64,000 nucleotides of DNA from Brachybacterium nesterenkovii (GTDB lineage: Bacteria > Actinomycetota > Actinomycetes > Actinomycetales > Dermabacteraceae). The notes under the pieces are model-generated. The model was given only the letters and a program-made list of their open reading frames with translations, ran no database searches and was not told the DNA's origin. Numbering within the stretch: position 1 is the first letter of the stretch; each line of letters starts with the position of its first letter. Of the stretch, positions 31,838-41,000 are shown piece after piece. A program made the translations under genes and the position numbers. The stretch spans positions 1 to 64,000 of the forward strand of contig NZ_FWFG01000048.1 in NCBI RefSeq assembly GCF_900163655.1. The letters are read 5' to 3'.

Positions 31838-32621
31838 AGGCGAGGAAGGACTGCAGGCGCTCCGAGCGCGGGTCGTCGATGATCTGCTCGGGCGCGCCCT
31901 GCTCGACGATCTCGCCGTCGGCCATGAACACGACCTTGTCGGCGACCTCGCGGGCGAAGCCCATCTCGTGGGTCACGACCACCATGGTCATGCCGCCCTG
32001 GGCGAGGTCCTTGAGCACGGTGAGCACCTCGGCCACGAGCTCGGGGTCGAGCGCGGACGTGGGCTCGTCGAACAGCATCAGCTCGGGCTCTATCGCGAGC
32101 GCGCGGGCGATCGCGACGCGCTGCTGCTGACCGCCGGAGAGCTCCGAGGGGTAGTGGTCGGCGCGGTCGGCCAGGCCCACCCGCTCCAGCAGCTCGCGCG
32201 CGGTCGCCTCGGCCTCGGCCTTCGGCCTGCCGAGCACCTGGACGGGCGCCTCCATGACGTTGCCCAGCGCCGTGAGGTGCGGGAACAGGTTGAAGCGCTG
32301 GAACACCATGCCCACGCGGGAGCGCTGGGCCGCGATCTGCTTCGGGGACAGCCGCTGCCAGCGGCCGTCGGCCAGCGGCTCCTCCTCGTACCCCTGGGTC
32401 ACGCCGTCGATGCGGACGCGCCCGGCGGTCGGCTCCTCGAGCTGGTTGATGCAGCGCAGCAGGGTGGACTTGCCCGAGCCGGAAGGGCCGATGAGCACGC
32501 ACACCTCGCCCTCGGCGACGGTGAGCGTGTTGTCCTTGAGCACGTGGACGGGGCCGAAGGCCTTGTGGAGGCTCTCGATCTCGATGAGGGGACGGGTCGG
32601 GACGGCGTCGGGTGCGGTCAT
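31827..32621 (-). CDS. Polar amino-acid ABC transporter, ATP-binding protein
   Basis: A 264-residue ABC ATPase of the GlnQ/HisP group. Walker A is GPSGSGKST, the Q-loop sits in [13 protein letters not shown], the signature is LSGGQQQR, Walker B is [12 protein letters not shown] and the switch His is in [10 protein letters not shown]. The NLFPHLT block is typical of polar amino-acid importers. ATG 32621 overlaps the permease stop by one base (TGATG). It is the last gene of an SBP-permease-ATPase operon. Confidence 0.94.
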   Translation of the reverse strand: MTAPDAVPTRPLIEIESLHKAFGPVHVLKDNTLTVAEGEVCVLIGPSGSGKSTLLRCINQLEEPTAGRVRIDGVTQGYEEEPLADGRWQRLSPKQIAAQRSRVGMVFQRFNLFPHLTALGNVMEAPVQVLGRPKAEAEATARELLERVGLADRADHYPSELSGGQQQRVAIARALAIEPELMLFDEPTSALDPELVAEVLTVLKDLAQGGMTMVVVTHEMGFAREVADKVVFMADGEIVEQGAPEQIIDDPRSERLQSFLASVL

Positions 32622-33598
32622 CACAGCTCCACCTCCGGGAGGGTGTCCTTGGGGGTCGTGCCGGCGCTGTTGACGGCGGCCTGGCGGGAGCGCTTGGCGG
32701 ACGGGCCCGTGTCGCGGTCGTCGAAGCCGCGGCCGAAGTAGCGCTCGAGGTAGTGCTGGCCCACCATGAGGATGCTGGTGATCGCGAGGTACCAGAAGGC
32801 GGCGACGATCAGCAGCGGCACGGGCGTAAACAGCTTGTTGGCGATCGCGTTGGTGGCGAACGTGAGGTCCAGGGTGAACGGCACCGCCAGCACCAGCGAC
32901 GTGGTCTTGAGCATGCCGATGGTCTCGTTGCCCAGCGGCGGGATGATCACCCGCATGGCCTGGGGCACGATGATGCGCCGCAGGATCCTCCCGTCGCTCA
33001 TGCCGAGCGCCTTGGCGGCCTCCGTCTGGCCGCGGTCCACCGAGTTCAGGCCCGAGCGGATGATCTCGGCCAGGTAGGCGCCCTCGTTCAGGCCCAGTCC
33101 CACGATCGCGCCGGCGAGCGCCGGGAACAGGTCGCGGGTGGAGAAGGAGAACAGCTCCGGACCGAAGGGCACGCCCAGGGCGATCTTGGGGACGATCACC
33201 GTGAACAGGCCCCAGAACACCAGCTGCGTGTACACCGGGGTGCCGCGGAAGACGAAGATGTACGCCCACGAGACGCCGCGGAGCACGGGGTTGGAGCTGC
33301 GCCGCATGATCGCCGCGGTGAGCGCGACGACGGTGCCCAGCACCATCGAGGCCGCGGTGATCAGCAGCGTCCAGCCGACGCCCTGGATCACCTTCACGTC
33401 CAGCAGGTAGGTGAACACCGTGGTCCAGTCGAAGACCGGGTTGACCACGAGGAAGCGGAGCAGCGCGGCGGCGAGCAGCGCGACGATGACGGCGCTGATC
33501 CAGGTGCCCGGGCGGGGGCTGCCCTTGGCGCGGATGCGGCCCGGGATCGGGTCGGCGCCCGGAGCGGGGGGCGGGGAGGAGGTCGTTGCGGTGCTCAC
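32621..33598 (-). CDS. Polar amino-acid ABC transporter permease (HisM/GlnP type)
   Basis: A 325-residue inner-membrane permease. The conserved ATPase-coupling loop is seen as [20 protein letters not shown] near residue 215, preceded by the family segment [13 protein letters not shown]. The N-terminal 45 residues are a Pro/Ala-rich cytoplasmic extension longer than usual. There is one permease gene for the system, which would work as a homodimer. The start is GTG 33598, overlapping the upstream lipoprotein stop by four bases (GTGA). Confidence 0.92.
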   Translation of the reverse strand: MSTATTSSPPPAPGADPIPGRIRAKGSPRPGTWISAVIVALLAAALLRFLVVNPVFDWTTVFTYLLDVKVIQGVGWTLLITAASMVLGTVVALTAAIMRRSSNPVLRGVSWAYIFVFRGTPVYTQLVFWGLFTVIVPKIALGVPFGPELFSFSTRDLFPALAGAIVGLGLNEGAYLAEIIRSGLNSVDRGQTEAAKALGMSDGRILRRIIVPQAMRVIIPPLGNETIGMLKTTSLVLAVPFTLDLTFATNAIANKLFTPVPLLIVAAFWYLAITSILMVGQHYLERYFGRGFDDRDTGPSAKRSRQAAVNSAGTTPKDTLPEVEL

Positions 33599-34539
33599 GG
33601 CTGGGGGTCCACTTCCGATCGTTCGATCATGCCGGACTCGTTGCCCCACGCGGCGAGGATCTCGCGCATGCGGCCGGAGTCGATGAGGTGCTGCACGGCG
33701 CCCTGGAGGGCGGCGGCGAGCTCGGGCTGGTCCTTGGCGACGACGATCCCGTTCAGGGCCGAGTCCTCGATGCCGCCGATCTGCTCGAGCTCGCCGCGGG
33801 AGCGGTCGACGGCGTACGCCACGACCGGGGAGTCCGCGAGGAGGATGTCGGCCTTGCCGCCGGCGACAGAGGTCGCGGCATCGGCATTGCCCATGTACGG
33901 GAGGTCCGTGACGCCCTTGCCGCCGGCGTCCCGGCAGGCGGCGTCGAGCTCGACGACGACGTCGTCCATGTAGGTGCCGACCTGGTGGGCGGCGCGCGTG
34001 CCGCACAGGTTCTTCGGGTCGATCCCGTAGGGGTTGCCGGTCTTGACGGCATACGACATGCCGGCCCGGAAGTACGAGACCATCGAGACGGTCTGCAGGC
34101 GCTCCTCGTTGACGGTGAAGCTGGACATCCCCACGTCGTACTTCGATCCGATCGCCGGGATGATCTGCGCGAACACCGCCGACTCGGTGCGGGTGGCCAA
34201 CCCCAGGACGCGACCGATCGCGGCGAGGATGTCCATGTCGTAGCCGACCGCCTGACCGTCGTCGCCCACGAACTCGCCCGGCGCGTAATTCAGCGCGGCG
34301 CCGTTGACGAGCTCTCCCCTGTCGCGGATGGCCGGGGGCAGGAGGGCGGCGAGCTCGGGGACCTCGGCGATGTCGGAGACGTCGACGACGGGGATCGCGT
34401 TCGATTCGGCGTCGAGGCGCTCGGAGGCGTGGGTGCAGGCCCCCAGCGCCGGGGCGGCGGCGAGGCCGAGGGCGCCCAGCGGGATCGCGCGCAGGAGCGT
34501 GCGCCGCGAGGCGGTCGGGGCGGGACGATCGATCACCAC
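33595..34539 (-). CDS. Amino-acid ABC transporter substrate-binding lipoprotein
   Basis: A 314-residue solute-binding protein (SBP_bac_3 fold). A twin-arginine-like SRRTLLRAI stretch and a lipobox LGAC (Cys35) mark export and lipid anchoring. Family elements include [16 protein letters not shown], the [19 protein letters not shown] block and the C-terminal MREILAAWG. The ligand should be a polar amino acid, but residues alone do not specify which. Start is GTG 34539 (GTG 34536 possible); the promoter is so close that the mRNA may be leaderless. Confidence 0.92.
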   Translation of the reverse strand: MVIDRPAPTASRRTLLRAIPLGALGLAAAPALGACTHASERLDAESNAIPVVDVSDIAEVPELAALLPPAIRDRGELVNGAALNYAPGEFVGDDGQAVGYDMDILAAIGRVLGLATRTESAVFAQIIPAIGSKYDVGMSSFTVNEERLQTVSMVSYFRAGMSYAVKTGNPYGIDPKNLCGTRAAHQVGTYMDDVVVELDAACRDAGGKGVTDLPYMGNADAATSVAGGKADILLADSPVVAYAVDRSRGELEQIGGIEDSALNGIVVAKDQPELAAALQGAVQHLIDSGRMREILAAWGNESGMIERSEVDPQP

Positions 34540-34543
34540 TGAC

Positions 34544-34572
34544 TGTTATTCAGTAGGACGCATAGTTTTCAA
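34544..34572 (-). promoter_or_regulatory. Promoter of the amino-acid ABC operon, possibly leaderless
   Basis: On the minus strand, TTGAAA (34572-34567) and ATAACA (34549-34544) are separated by 17 bases in a clearly A/T-richer patch. The start codon at 34539 falls where transcription would begin, so the mRNA may have no 5' leader. A short palindrome ACTG-AATAA-CAGT overlaps the -10. Confidence 0.5.
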
Positions 34573-34590
34573 ATCGTGTGGTCGGTCCCG

Positions 34591-34624
34591 CGGTGCGCCG
34601 GGTCCGATATCCGGCCGGGCACCG
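34591..34624 (-). terminator. Possible terminator after the YVTN protein gene
   Basis: CGGTGC (34591-34596) pairs with GCACCG (34619-34624), and GCCGG with CCGGC inside, with a three-base bulge. It abuts the stop of the beta-propeller gene. Confidence 0.4.
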
Positions 34625-36022
34625 TCATTCCTCCAGGTCCTCGGGCGCTCCCGAGGGCTCGCCCTCGGCCGGCGTCGTCTCGCCCGAGGACTCGCCAGCC
34701 TTCTTCGCTCTGTCCGAGTCGGCCGCGACGATGTCGAGCACGTCGATGCTGCCGCGGTAGTTCGCCACCCACACCCGGTGGTGCGCGGGCTCGTAGGCGA
34801 CGCCCACGGGGTGCTCCCCCACCTTCACCCGTTCGATCTCCTCGAGCGTGTCGGCGTCGAAGGCCGAGAGGGAGTTCTCGTAGTAGTTGACGACGTAGAG
34901 GACCGTGCCGTCGGCCGAGATGTCCATCGAGCGCGGCTCGCGCCCCGTCTCCGCGCTCTTGATCACCTCGCCCGTCGCGGCGTCCAGCGTCACGAGGCGA
35001 TCGGAGCCCGCCTCGGTCATGTGGATGCGCTTCCCGTCCGGGGACAGCACCAGGTGGCGGGGCTTGCGGCCCGTGTCCATCACCTTCTCGCTCGTCCCGG
35101 CCTCGAGGTCCAGGCGGTAGAGCTCATCGGCGTACATCGCCGTCACGTACGCGGTGCGGCTGTCCTCGAGCACGACGATCCCGCGCGGCGCCGCCTCGAC
35201 GGGGATCGTCGCGGTCTCCTTCGCCTGGGCGAGATCCACGACCGAGACCGTCCGGTCGCACCAGTTCGACACGAGCGCACGCGTCCCGTCGGGCGTCAGC
35301 GTCACGTACTTGGGCACGCGGCCCACCTCGATCACCTGGTCCCAGACGCCCTTATCGGCGTCGTAGCGGAACAGGGCCGAGCGGCCGATCGCGTCGCCGC
35401 CGGTGCACTTGTCGGTGCCGTCCTCGCCGCTGCCCGGACCGGTCAGCGAGTACTGCGAGACGTAGGCGTAGCGGCCGTCCTTCGTCCAGACGGCCTCGAC
35501 GGGGGCGCCGCGGGTCTCCCCCGCGCGCTCCGGGAAGCCGAAGTCGGCCAGGTCCACCGTGTCCTCGACGGTCCGCTCGAGCTCGAGGGTGCCCGCGTCG
35601 TACACGGTCATCGTGTGCTCGTAGAGCATGTTGTTGGCGATCACGCGGCCGTCGCCGCTGGCGACCACGGACTTGGGGCGGATGTCCCCCGTCAGGCGCT
35701 TGTGCCGCACCAGGCGGCCCTCGCGGGCGGGGAAGCCGAGCTCCTCCGCCTCCTGCTGCGCGTCGTCCCCGGCCGCGGCCTGGCTGTCGTCCGAGCCGGA
35801 CAGCCGCCCGGTGAGCGCGGCGACGCCGAGCCCCAGCACGAGCACCGCCATGAGGGCGAGGGCGATGAGCACGACGATGCCGCGGCGCGTCGGCGCGAGG
35901 TGCGGGCCGTGCTGGCGACGGGCGGTGCGAGCGGATCCTGCATGGCCCGGGCGCCGCGCGGCGGATGCCCGCCCGGGGGCCGGCTGGCGCGCGGAGCGGG
36001 CGGGTCGTCTCGTCGCGGCCAC
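34625..36022 (-). CDS. YVTN/YncE-type beta-propeller membrane protein
   Basis: A 465-residue protein with a basic N-terminal segment, one transmembrane helix at about residues 49-70, and an extracytoplasmic seven-bladed propeller-like domain. Repeated blade motifs are seen, such as VPKYVTLTPDGTRALVSN, KPRHLVLSPDGKRIHMTE and EPRSMDISADGTVLYVVN, the YVTN family pattern. A Glu/Ser/Pro-rich tail ends the chain. The start is GTG 36022, with GGGAG upstream. Propellers of this kind bind ligands or proteins at the cell surface; the partner is unknown. Confidence 0.86.
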   Translation of the reverse strand: MAATRRPARSARQPAPGRASAARRPGHAGSARTARRQHGPHLAPTRRGIVVLIALALMAVLVLGLGVAALTGRLSGSDDSQAAAGDDAQQEAEELGFPAREGRLVRHKRLTGDIRPKSVVASGDGRVIANNMLYEHTMTVYDAGTLELERTVEDTVDLADFGFPERAGETRGAPVEAVWTKDGRYAYVSQYSLTGPGSGEDGTDKCTGGDAIGRSALFRYDADKGVWDQVIEVGRVPKYVTLTPDGTRALVSNWCDRTVSVVDLAQAKETATIPVEAAPRGIVVLEDSRTAYVTAMYADELYRLDLEAGTSEKVMDTGRKPRHLVLSPDGKRIHMTEAGSDRLVTLDAATGEVIKSAETGREPRSMDISADGTVLYVVNYYENSLSAFDADTLEEIERVKVGEHPVGVAYEPAHHRVWVANYRGSIDVLDIVAADSDRAKKAGESSGETTPAEGEPSGAPEDLEE

Positions 36023-36130
36023 GGCTCTCCCTCGCTGCCCGTGCAGGGCCGCAGCCCTCGGTCCCGGTCGAGCCTACGGGCGCGCGGCGGTGCGGCCGGA
36101 GCGGACACGCGGGCGCGGGCGATCACCCCC

Positions 36131-36164
36131 AGCCGGGCACCTCTCAGCCGGGCACCTCTCAGCC
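36131..36164. repeat. 15-bp tandem repeat at the ABC exporter stop
   Basis: AGCCGGGCACCTCTC is repeated exactly at 36131-36145 and 36146-36160, with a further four bases at 36161. The stop codon of the minus-strand exporter gene (36159-36161) lies at the junction. Confidence 0.85.
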
Positions 36165-38213
36165 ACCCATGCCCGACGGCGCGGGCGCCGCGGACGCGAC
36201 GTGCTCCTCCTCGGTGTCGAGATCGGTGGCCGCACCCTCGAACTGGGAGGCGTACAGGCGCGCATAGGCGCCGTCCGCGGCGATCAGCTCGTCATGGCTG
36301 CCCTGCTCGACGATGTCGCCGTGCTCCATCACGAGGATGAGGTCCGCGTCGCGGATCGTCGAGAGCCGGTGGGCGATCACGAAGCTGGTGCGGCCCTCGC
36401 GCAGTCGGTTCATCGCGTTCTGCACCAGCAGCTCGGTGCGGGTGTCCACGCTCGAGGTGGCCTCGTCGAGGATCAGCAGCGACGGCTGGGCCAGGAACGC
36501 GCGGGCGATCGTCAGCAGCTGCTTCTCGCCGGCGGAGATGTTCGAGCCCTCGTCGTCGATCACCGTGTCGTAGCCCTCGGGCAGCTGGCGCACGAAGTCG
36601 TCGACGTGCGTGGCGCGCGCGGCCTCGAGCACCTCCTCGTCGGTCGCGTCGAGGCGGCCGTAGCGGAGGTTCTCGCGGATCGTGCCCTCGAACAGCCAGG
36701 TGTCCTGGAGGACCATGCCGGTGCGCTCGCGCAGCTGGCGGCGCGTGAGGTCGCGGATGTCCACGCCGTCGAGGGTGATGCGGCCGCCGTCGATCTCGTA
36801 GAAGCGCATCACGAGGTTCACGAGCGTCGTCTTGCCCGCGCCCGTGGGGCCGACGATCGCGACCGTCTGGCCGGGATCGGCCGTCAGCGAGAGGTCGGTG
36901 ATGAGCTCGCGCTCGGGGCTGTAGGAGAAGCGGACGTGCTCGAACTCGACGCGGCCCTCGCGGATGCGGGAGGCGGCCGCGGTCGAAACGTCGGTCGCGG
37001 ACTCCGGCTCCTGCTCCTCGGCGTCCAGCAGCTCGAAGACGCGCTCGGCGCTCGCGACGCCGGACTGCAGCATCGTGGCCATCGACGCGACCTGCGACAG
37101 CGGCTGGGTGAACTGGCGCGAGTACTGGATGAACGCCTGCACGTCGCCCAGCGTCATCGTCCCGGAGATCACCTTGAGGCCGCCCACGATCGCGACCGCG
37201 ACGTACGCCAGGTTCCCCACGAACATCATCAGCGGCATGATCAGCGAGGACACGAACTGGGCGCCGAAGGAGGCGCGGTACATCTCCTCGTTGCGCTCCT
37301 CGAAGGAGCGGGACACCTCACGACGGCGCCCGAACACGTTCACCAGCTCGTGACCGCTGAAGGCCTCCTCGACCTCGGCGTTGACCTTGCCGGTCGCATC
37401 CCACTGCTGCTGGAACAGCTTCTGCGAGCGCCTGCCCACGATGCCCGTGACGACGAGCGCGAGCGGGATCACCACGAGCGAGATCAGCGTGAGCTGCCAC
37501 GACAGGGTGAACATCATGACGATCACGCCGATGAGCGTGAGGATCGCGTTGATCAGCCCGGTGAGCGTGTTGATCAGCGTGTTCTGGATGTTGTCGATGT
37601 CGTTGGTGACGCGCGAGAGGATCTCGCCGCGCCGCATCCGGTCGAAGTAGGCCAGCGGCAGGCGGTGGATCTTCTCCTCGATCTGCCGGCGCAGGCGGTA
37701 GACCATGCGGAAGATGATGCGGTTGAGCAGCCAGCCCTGCAGCCACGTGAACACGGACGCCACGACGTACAGGCCGATCACCAGCAGCAGCACCCGGTGC
37801 AGGGCCGCGAAGTCGATGCCCTGACCGGGGGTCACGTCCATGCCGGTGAGCATGTCGGCCATCTGCGTCTGCCCCTGGGCGCGCAGGCCCGCGATGACCT
37901 GCTCCTTGGTGGTCCCGGCGGGCAGGTGCTGGCCGATCATCCCGGAGAAGATGAGGTCGGTGGCGCGGCCCAGGAGCTTCGGGCCGACGACCGTGAGGGC
38001 GACGCCGATGATGCCGACGAGGATGCCGCCGATCGCGTACTTCCCCTCCGGCCCCATCTCGCGCACGAGGCGCTTCGCCGACGGCCAGAAGTCCTTGGCG
38101 CTCTGGCCGGGCCGCAGGCCGCGCTCGGCGGCCTTCTCCGAGGCGAGCTCGGCGGCCTCCGCGGCCTCGTCGCCGCCGACGGGCGCGGTGGTGGCATTAG
38201 TCTGCTCGCTCAC
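36159..38213 (-). CDS. ABC exporter half-transporter with canonical catalytic site
   Basis: A 684-residue type I (type IV fold) ABC exporter: cytoplasmic N-tail, six-helix membrane domain (about residues 60-390) and nucleotide-binding domain. Walker A is VGPTGAGKTT, Walker B LLILDEATSS with the catalytic Glu, and the switch His is in VIAHRLST. The signature is degenerate, ISAGEKQ instead of LSGGQ. This is the complement of the upstream partner, as in heterodimeric exporters. The start is GTG 38213, overlapping the partner's stop by four bases. Substrate unknown; drugs, lipids or peptides are possible. Confidence 0.93.
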   Translation of the reverse strand: MSEQTNATTAPVGGDEAAEAAELASEKAAERGLRPGQSAKDFWPSAKRLVREMGPEGKYAIGGILVGIIGVALTVVGPKLLGRATDLIFSGMIGQHLPAGTTKEQVIAGLRAQGQTQMADMLTGMDVTPGQGIDFAALHRVLLLVIGLYVVASVFTWLQGWLLNRIIFRMVYRLRRQIEEKIHRLPLAYFDRMRRGEILSRVTNDIDNIQNTLINTLTGLINAILTLIGVIVMMFTLSWQLTLISLVVIPLALVVTGIVGRRSQKLFQQQWDATGKVNAEVEEAFSGHELVNVFGRRREVSRSFEERNEEMYRASFGAQFVSSLIMPLMMFVGNLAYVAVAIVGGLKVISGTMTLGDVQAFIQYSRQFTQPLSQVASMATMLQSGVASAERVFELLDAEEQEPESATDVSTAAASRIREGRVEFEHVRFSYSPERELITDLSLTADPGQTVAIVGPTGAGKTTLVNLVMRFYEIDGGRITLDGVDIRDLTRRQLRERTGMVLQDTWLFEGTIRENLRYGRLDATDEEVLEAARATHVDDFVRQLPEGYDTVIDDEGSNISAGEKQLLTIARAFLAQPSLLILDEATSSVDTRTELLVQNAMNRLREGRTSFVIAHRLSTIRDADLILVMEHGDIVEQGSHDELIAADGAYARLYASQFEGAATDLDTEEEHVASAAPAPSGMGG

Positions 38214-39946
38214 GCGGCCTCCTCCTGGGCGCCCTGGGAGGCGACGATCTCGCGGTAGGTGTCGCTCGTGGCCAGCAGCTCCTCGTGGCTGCCCTGGGCG
38301 ATCACGCGCCCGTGGTCGAGCACGAGGATCAGGTCTGCGGCGGTGATGGTCGAAACGCGCTGGGCGACGATCAGCACGAGGGCGTCACGGGTCTCGGGCC
38401 GCAGGGCGGCGCGCAGCTTCGCGTCCGTCGTGAGGTCGAGGGCGCTGAACGAGTCGTCGAACAGGTAGATCTCGGGGCGGGCCACGAGGGCGCGGGCGAT
38501 GCACAGGCGCTGGCGCTGACCGCCGGAGACGTTGGTGCCGCCCTGGGCGATCACGGAGTCGAGGCCGTCGGGCATCGCGGCCACGAAGTCGCGGGCCTGG
38601 GCGATGGTCAGCGCGTGCCACAGCTCCTCGTCGGTCGCATCGGGGCGCCCGAAGCGCAGGTTCGAGGCGACCGTGCCGGAGAACAGGTACGGCTTCTGGG
38701 GCACGAGGCCGATGCGGTCCCACAGCACCTGGGCCGACAGGTCCCGCACGTCGACGCCGTCGAGGCGCACCGTGCCCTCGGTGACGTCCATGAGGCGCGG
38801 CACGAGGTTCAGCAGGGTGGTCTTGCCGGCCCCGGTGCCGCCGATGATCGCGATCGTCTGGCCGGCCCGCCCGGTGAAGGAGATGTCTTCCAGGACGGGG
38901 TTCTCGGCGCCCGGGAAGGCGAAGGTGACGTCCTCGAAGGCGAGCTCGCCGCGGCCGGTGACCTCGGTGGCGCCGTGCGCGGGGACGACCACCGAGGTGG
39001 AGGTGTCCAGGACGTCGCGGATGCGCTCGGCGGAGACCATCGCGCGCGGGATCATCATCGTCATGAACGTGGCCATCATGACGGCCACGAGGATCTGGAT
39101 CAGGTAGGCGATGAACGCCGTGATCGAGCCGACCTGCATCTCGCCGGACTCCACGCGCGGCGCCGCGAACCACAGCACCAGCACGCTCGAGAGGTTCAGC
39201 ATGAGCAGGATGATCGGCTGGATGAGGATCATCAGCAGGCCCACGCGGCGGTTGGTGTCCGTGAGCAGCTCATTGGCCGTCTCGTAGCGGGCGCGCTCGT
39301 GGTCCTCGCGGGTAAAGGCCCGCAGCACGCGGATGCCGGTGATCTGCTCGCGCAGGATCAGGTTGATGCGGTCGATGCGCTCCTGCATGACGCGGAACAG
39401 CGGGGCGGCGCGCATGATGATCGCGCCGATGGCCAGCAGCATGATCGGGACCATCACGGCGATCAGCCAGGCCAGAGAGGCCTCCTCGCGCAGCGCCAGG
39501 ATGATCCCGCCGATGCCCGTGATCGGCGCCTGCACCAGGAAGTTGAGCCCGAAGAACACGAGCATCTGCACCTGCTGGACGTCATTGGTCGAGCGGGTGA
39601 TCAGCGAGGCCGTGCCGAAGCGGTGCATCTCCTGGCTCGAGTACGTGGCGACCTGGTCGAACACGCGCGAGCGCAGGTCGCGCCCCACCTGCATGGCCGA
39701 GCGTGCGGCGCAGTAGTTGGCGATCACGACGGCGACGATGTTGCCGAGGGTCACGAGGAGCATCCACGCGCCCAGGCGCCAGATCGTCGGGATGTCGCCC
39801 TGGGCGACGCCCTCGTCGATGATGTCGGCGTTCAGCGTCGGCAGGTACAGCGCGGCGAGCACGCCGAGCAGCTGGAAGAGCACGACGAGCACGATCCACC
39901 AGCGGTAGGGGCGCACGGAGCGCAGGATCAGGCGCAGCAGGGTCAC
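38210..39946 (-). CDS. ABC exporter half-transporter with degenerate catalytic site
   Basis: A 578-residue ABC exporter subunit. Walker A is GGTGAGKTT and the signature VSGGQRQR is canonical. Walker B ends in FDDSFSALD, with Asp where the catalytic Glu should be, and the switch His is Gln (LIVAQRVST). So its own ATP site should be inactive, while its signature completes the active site of the partner encoded next. I chose GTG 39946 because AGAGGA lies six bases upstream; ATG 39952 is directly after the AGAGGA and is too close. It is the first gene of the two-gene unit. Confidence 0.92.
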   Translation of the reverse strand: MTLLRLILRSVRPYRWWIVLVVLFQLLGVLAALYLPTLNADIIDEGVAQGDIPTIWRLGAWMLLVTLGNIVAVVIANYCAARSAMQVGRDLRSRVFDQVATYSSQEMHRFGTASLITRSTNDVQQVQMLVFFGLNFLVQAPITGIGGIILALREEASLAWLIAVMVPIMLLAIGAIIMRAAPLFRVMQERIDRINLILREQITGIRVLRAFTREDHERARYETANELLTDTNRRVGLLMILIQPIILLMLNLSSVLVLWFAAPRVESGEMQVGSITAFIAYLIQILVAVMMATFMTMMIPRAMVSAERIRDVLDTSTSVVVPAHGATEVTGRGELAFEDVTFAFPGAENPVLEDISFTGRAGQTIAIIGGTGAGKTTLLNLVPRLMDVTEGTVRLDGVDVRDLSAQVLWDRIGLVPQKPYLFSGTVASNLRFGRPDATDEELWHALTIAQARDFVAAMPDGLDSVIAQGGTNVSGGQRQRLCIARALVARPEIYLFDDSFSALDLTTDAKLRAALRPETRDALVLIVAQRVSTITAADLILVLDHGRVIAQGSHEELLATSDTYREIVASQGAQEEAA

Positions 39947-40148
39947 GGGCATTCCTCTCGAGCGCGCACGGAAGGGGCGTCCGCTCGCGGATCGGAGCCT
40001 ATCGGCGGGGTCCGACGAACGGCACGGGGAAATCCGCCATGTGTGGCGCGCGGTACGCGGCATTGCGCTGAGGGCGCACCGGCGGAGGTCTCCGGCCGGG
40101 GTGGCCGCGGTGGCGGTCAGCCCCGCGGAGCGCCTGGACTGCTCGGAG

Positions 40149-40223
40149 TGCTCGGAGCCGCCTGGGCGCCCGGAACCGCGCGGGCACCGGACCGAGCCTC
40201 GGCCTGCTCGGAGCCGCCTGGGC
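40149..40223. repeat. 19-bp direct repeat upstream of the DUF6318-like gene
   Basis: TGCTCGGAGCCGCCTGGGC occurs at 40149-40167 and 40205-40223, period 56, with a partial third copy (TGCTCGGAG) at 40140-40148. The second copy lies 12 bases before the start codon. Confidence 0.8.
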
Positions 40224-40235
40224 TACCGTGTCCGG

Positions 40236-40907
40236 GTGAGTCGTACAGCCCAGCGGATCGTCATCGCCGTCATCGCGCTCGCCCTCGTCGTCTCGATGGG
40301 GGCGGTCGGGCTCGCTGGCCTGTTCTCCTCCCCGGACGACACGCAGGCGCAGGACCCCGCCGACACCCGCGCCGCCGTCGACCCGTCGTCCCAGCCGCAG
40401 CCCTCCCCCACGGCTAAGCCCGAGGCGCCGGCGGAGATGGCGCAGCAGAGCCCCGAGGGCGCCCAGGCGACGCTACGCTACATGCTCGACTCCTACGCCT
40501 ACATGATGGCCACCGGCGACACCGAGTCCTGGGAGGGCTCGATCTCCCCCGAGTGCCAGGTGTGCGTGCAGTTCGTCGCCAACGCGAAGCAGCTGCACAC
40601 GCAGGGCGGCTGGTCCGTCGGCGGCGAGTTCACGGTCGGCGCGATGACGTTCCAGGGCAACGGCGAGCCCCCGGCCTCGGGCATCGCCACCGCCGAGTTC
40701 CACCAGGCCGAGCAGCGCATCATCGACGATCCCGCGAAGGAAGCGGCGACGATGCCCGAGGTCGACGCACAGATCCAGGCGTCGATGGTCTGGGACGGCG
40801 AGCGCTGGCGCGTGGGCGACATGTCGATCATCGAGCCGGGCACCGGGCCCTCGGACGCGGGCGGCGGTGCGGGCGCGGCCTCGGACGCGGGCGGCGCGGC
40901 GGGCTGA
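40236..40907 (+). CDS. DUF6318-like secreted or membrane-anchored protein
   Basis: A 223-residue protein with an N-terminal hydrophobic helix (residues 8-30) that acts as signal anchor, then a Pro/Gln/Ala linker and a domain of about 115 residues. The domain begins PEGAQATLRYMLDSYAYM, has a CxxC pair (CQVC) and a GDTESW motif, resembling DUF6318 as I recall it. The C-terminus is an Ala/Gly/Asp tail with repeated SDAGG, encoded by a 17-bp DNA repeat (40850-40866 and 40880-40896). Start GTG 40236. Function unknown. Confidence 0.7.
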   Translation: MSRTAQRIVIAVIALALVVSMGAVGLAGLFSSPDDTQAQDPADTRAAVDPSSQPQPSPTAKPEAPAEMAQQSPEGAQATLRYMLDSYAYMMATGDTESWEGSISPECQVCVQFVANAKQLHTQGGWSVGGEFTVGAMTFQGNGEPPASGIATAEFHQAEQRIIDDPAKEAATMPEVDAQIQASMVWDGERWRVGDMSIIEPGTGPSDAGGGAGAASDAGGAAG

Positions 40908-41000
40908 CCGACGGGCGGGCGCGTCGGGCGCTCGTCCCGCCCAGCAGTCCGAGCGCGGCAGTACAGGTCACGGTCCTGGTCGGGACCGAGGTGGTGTTCG

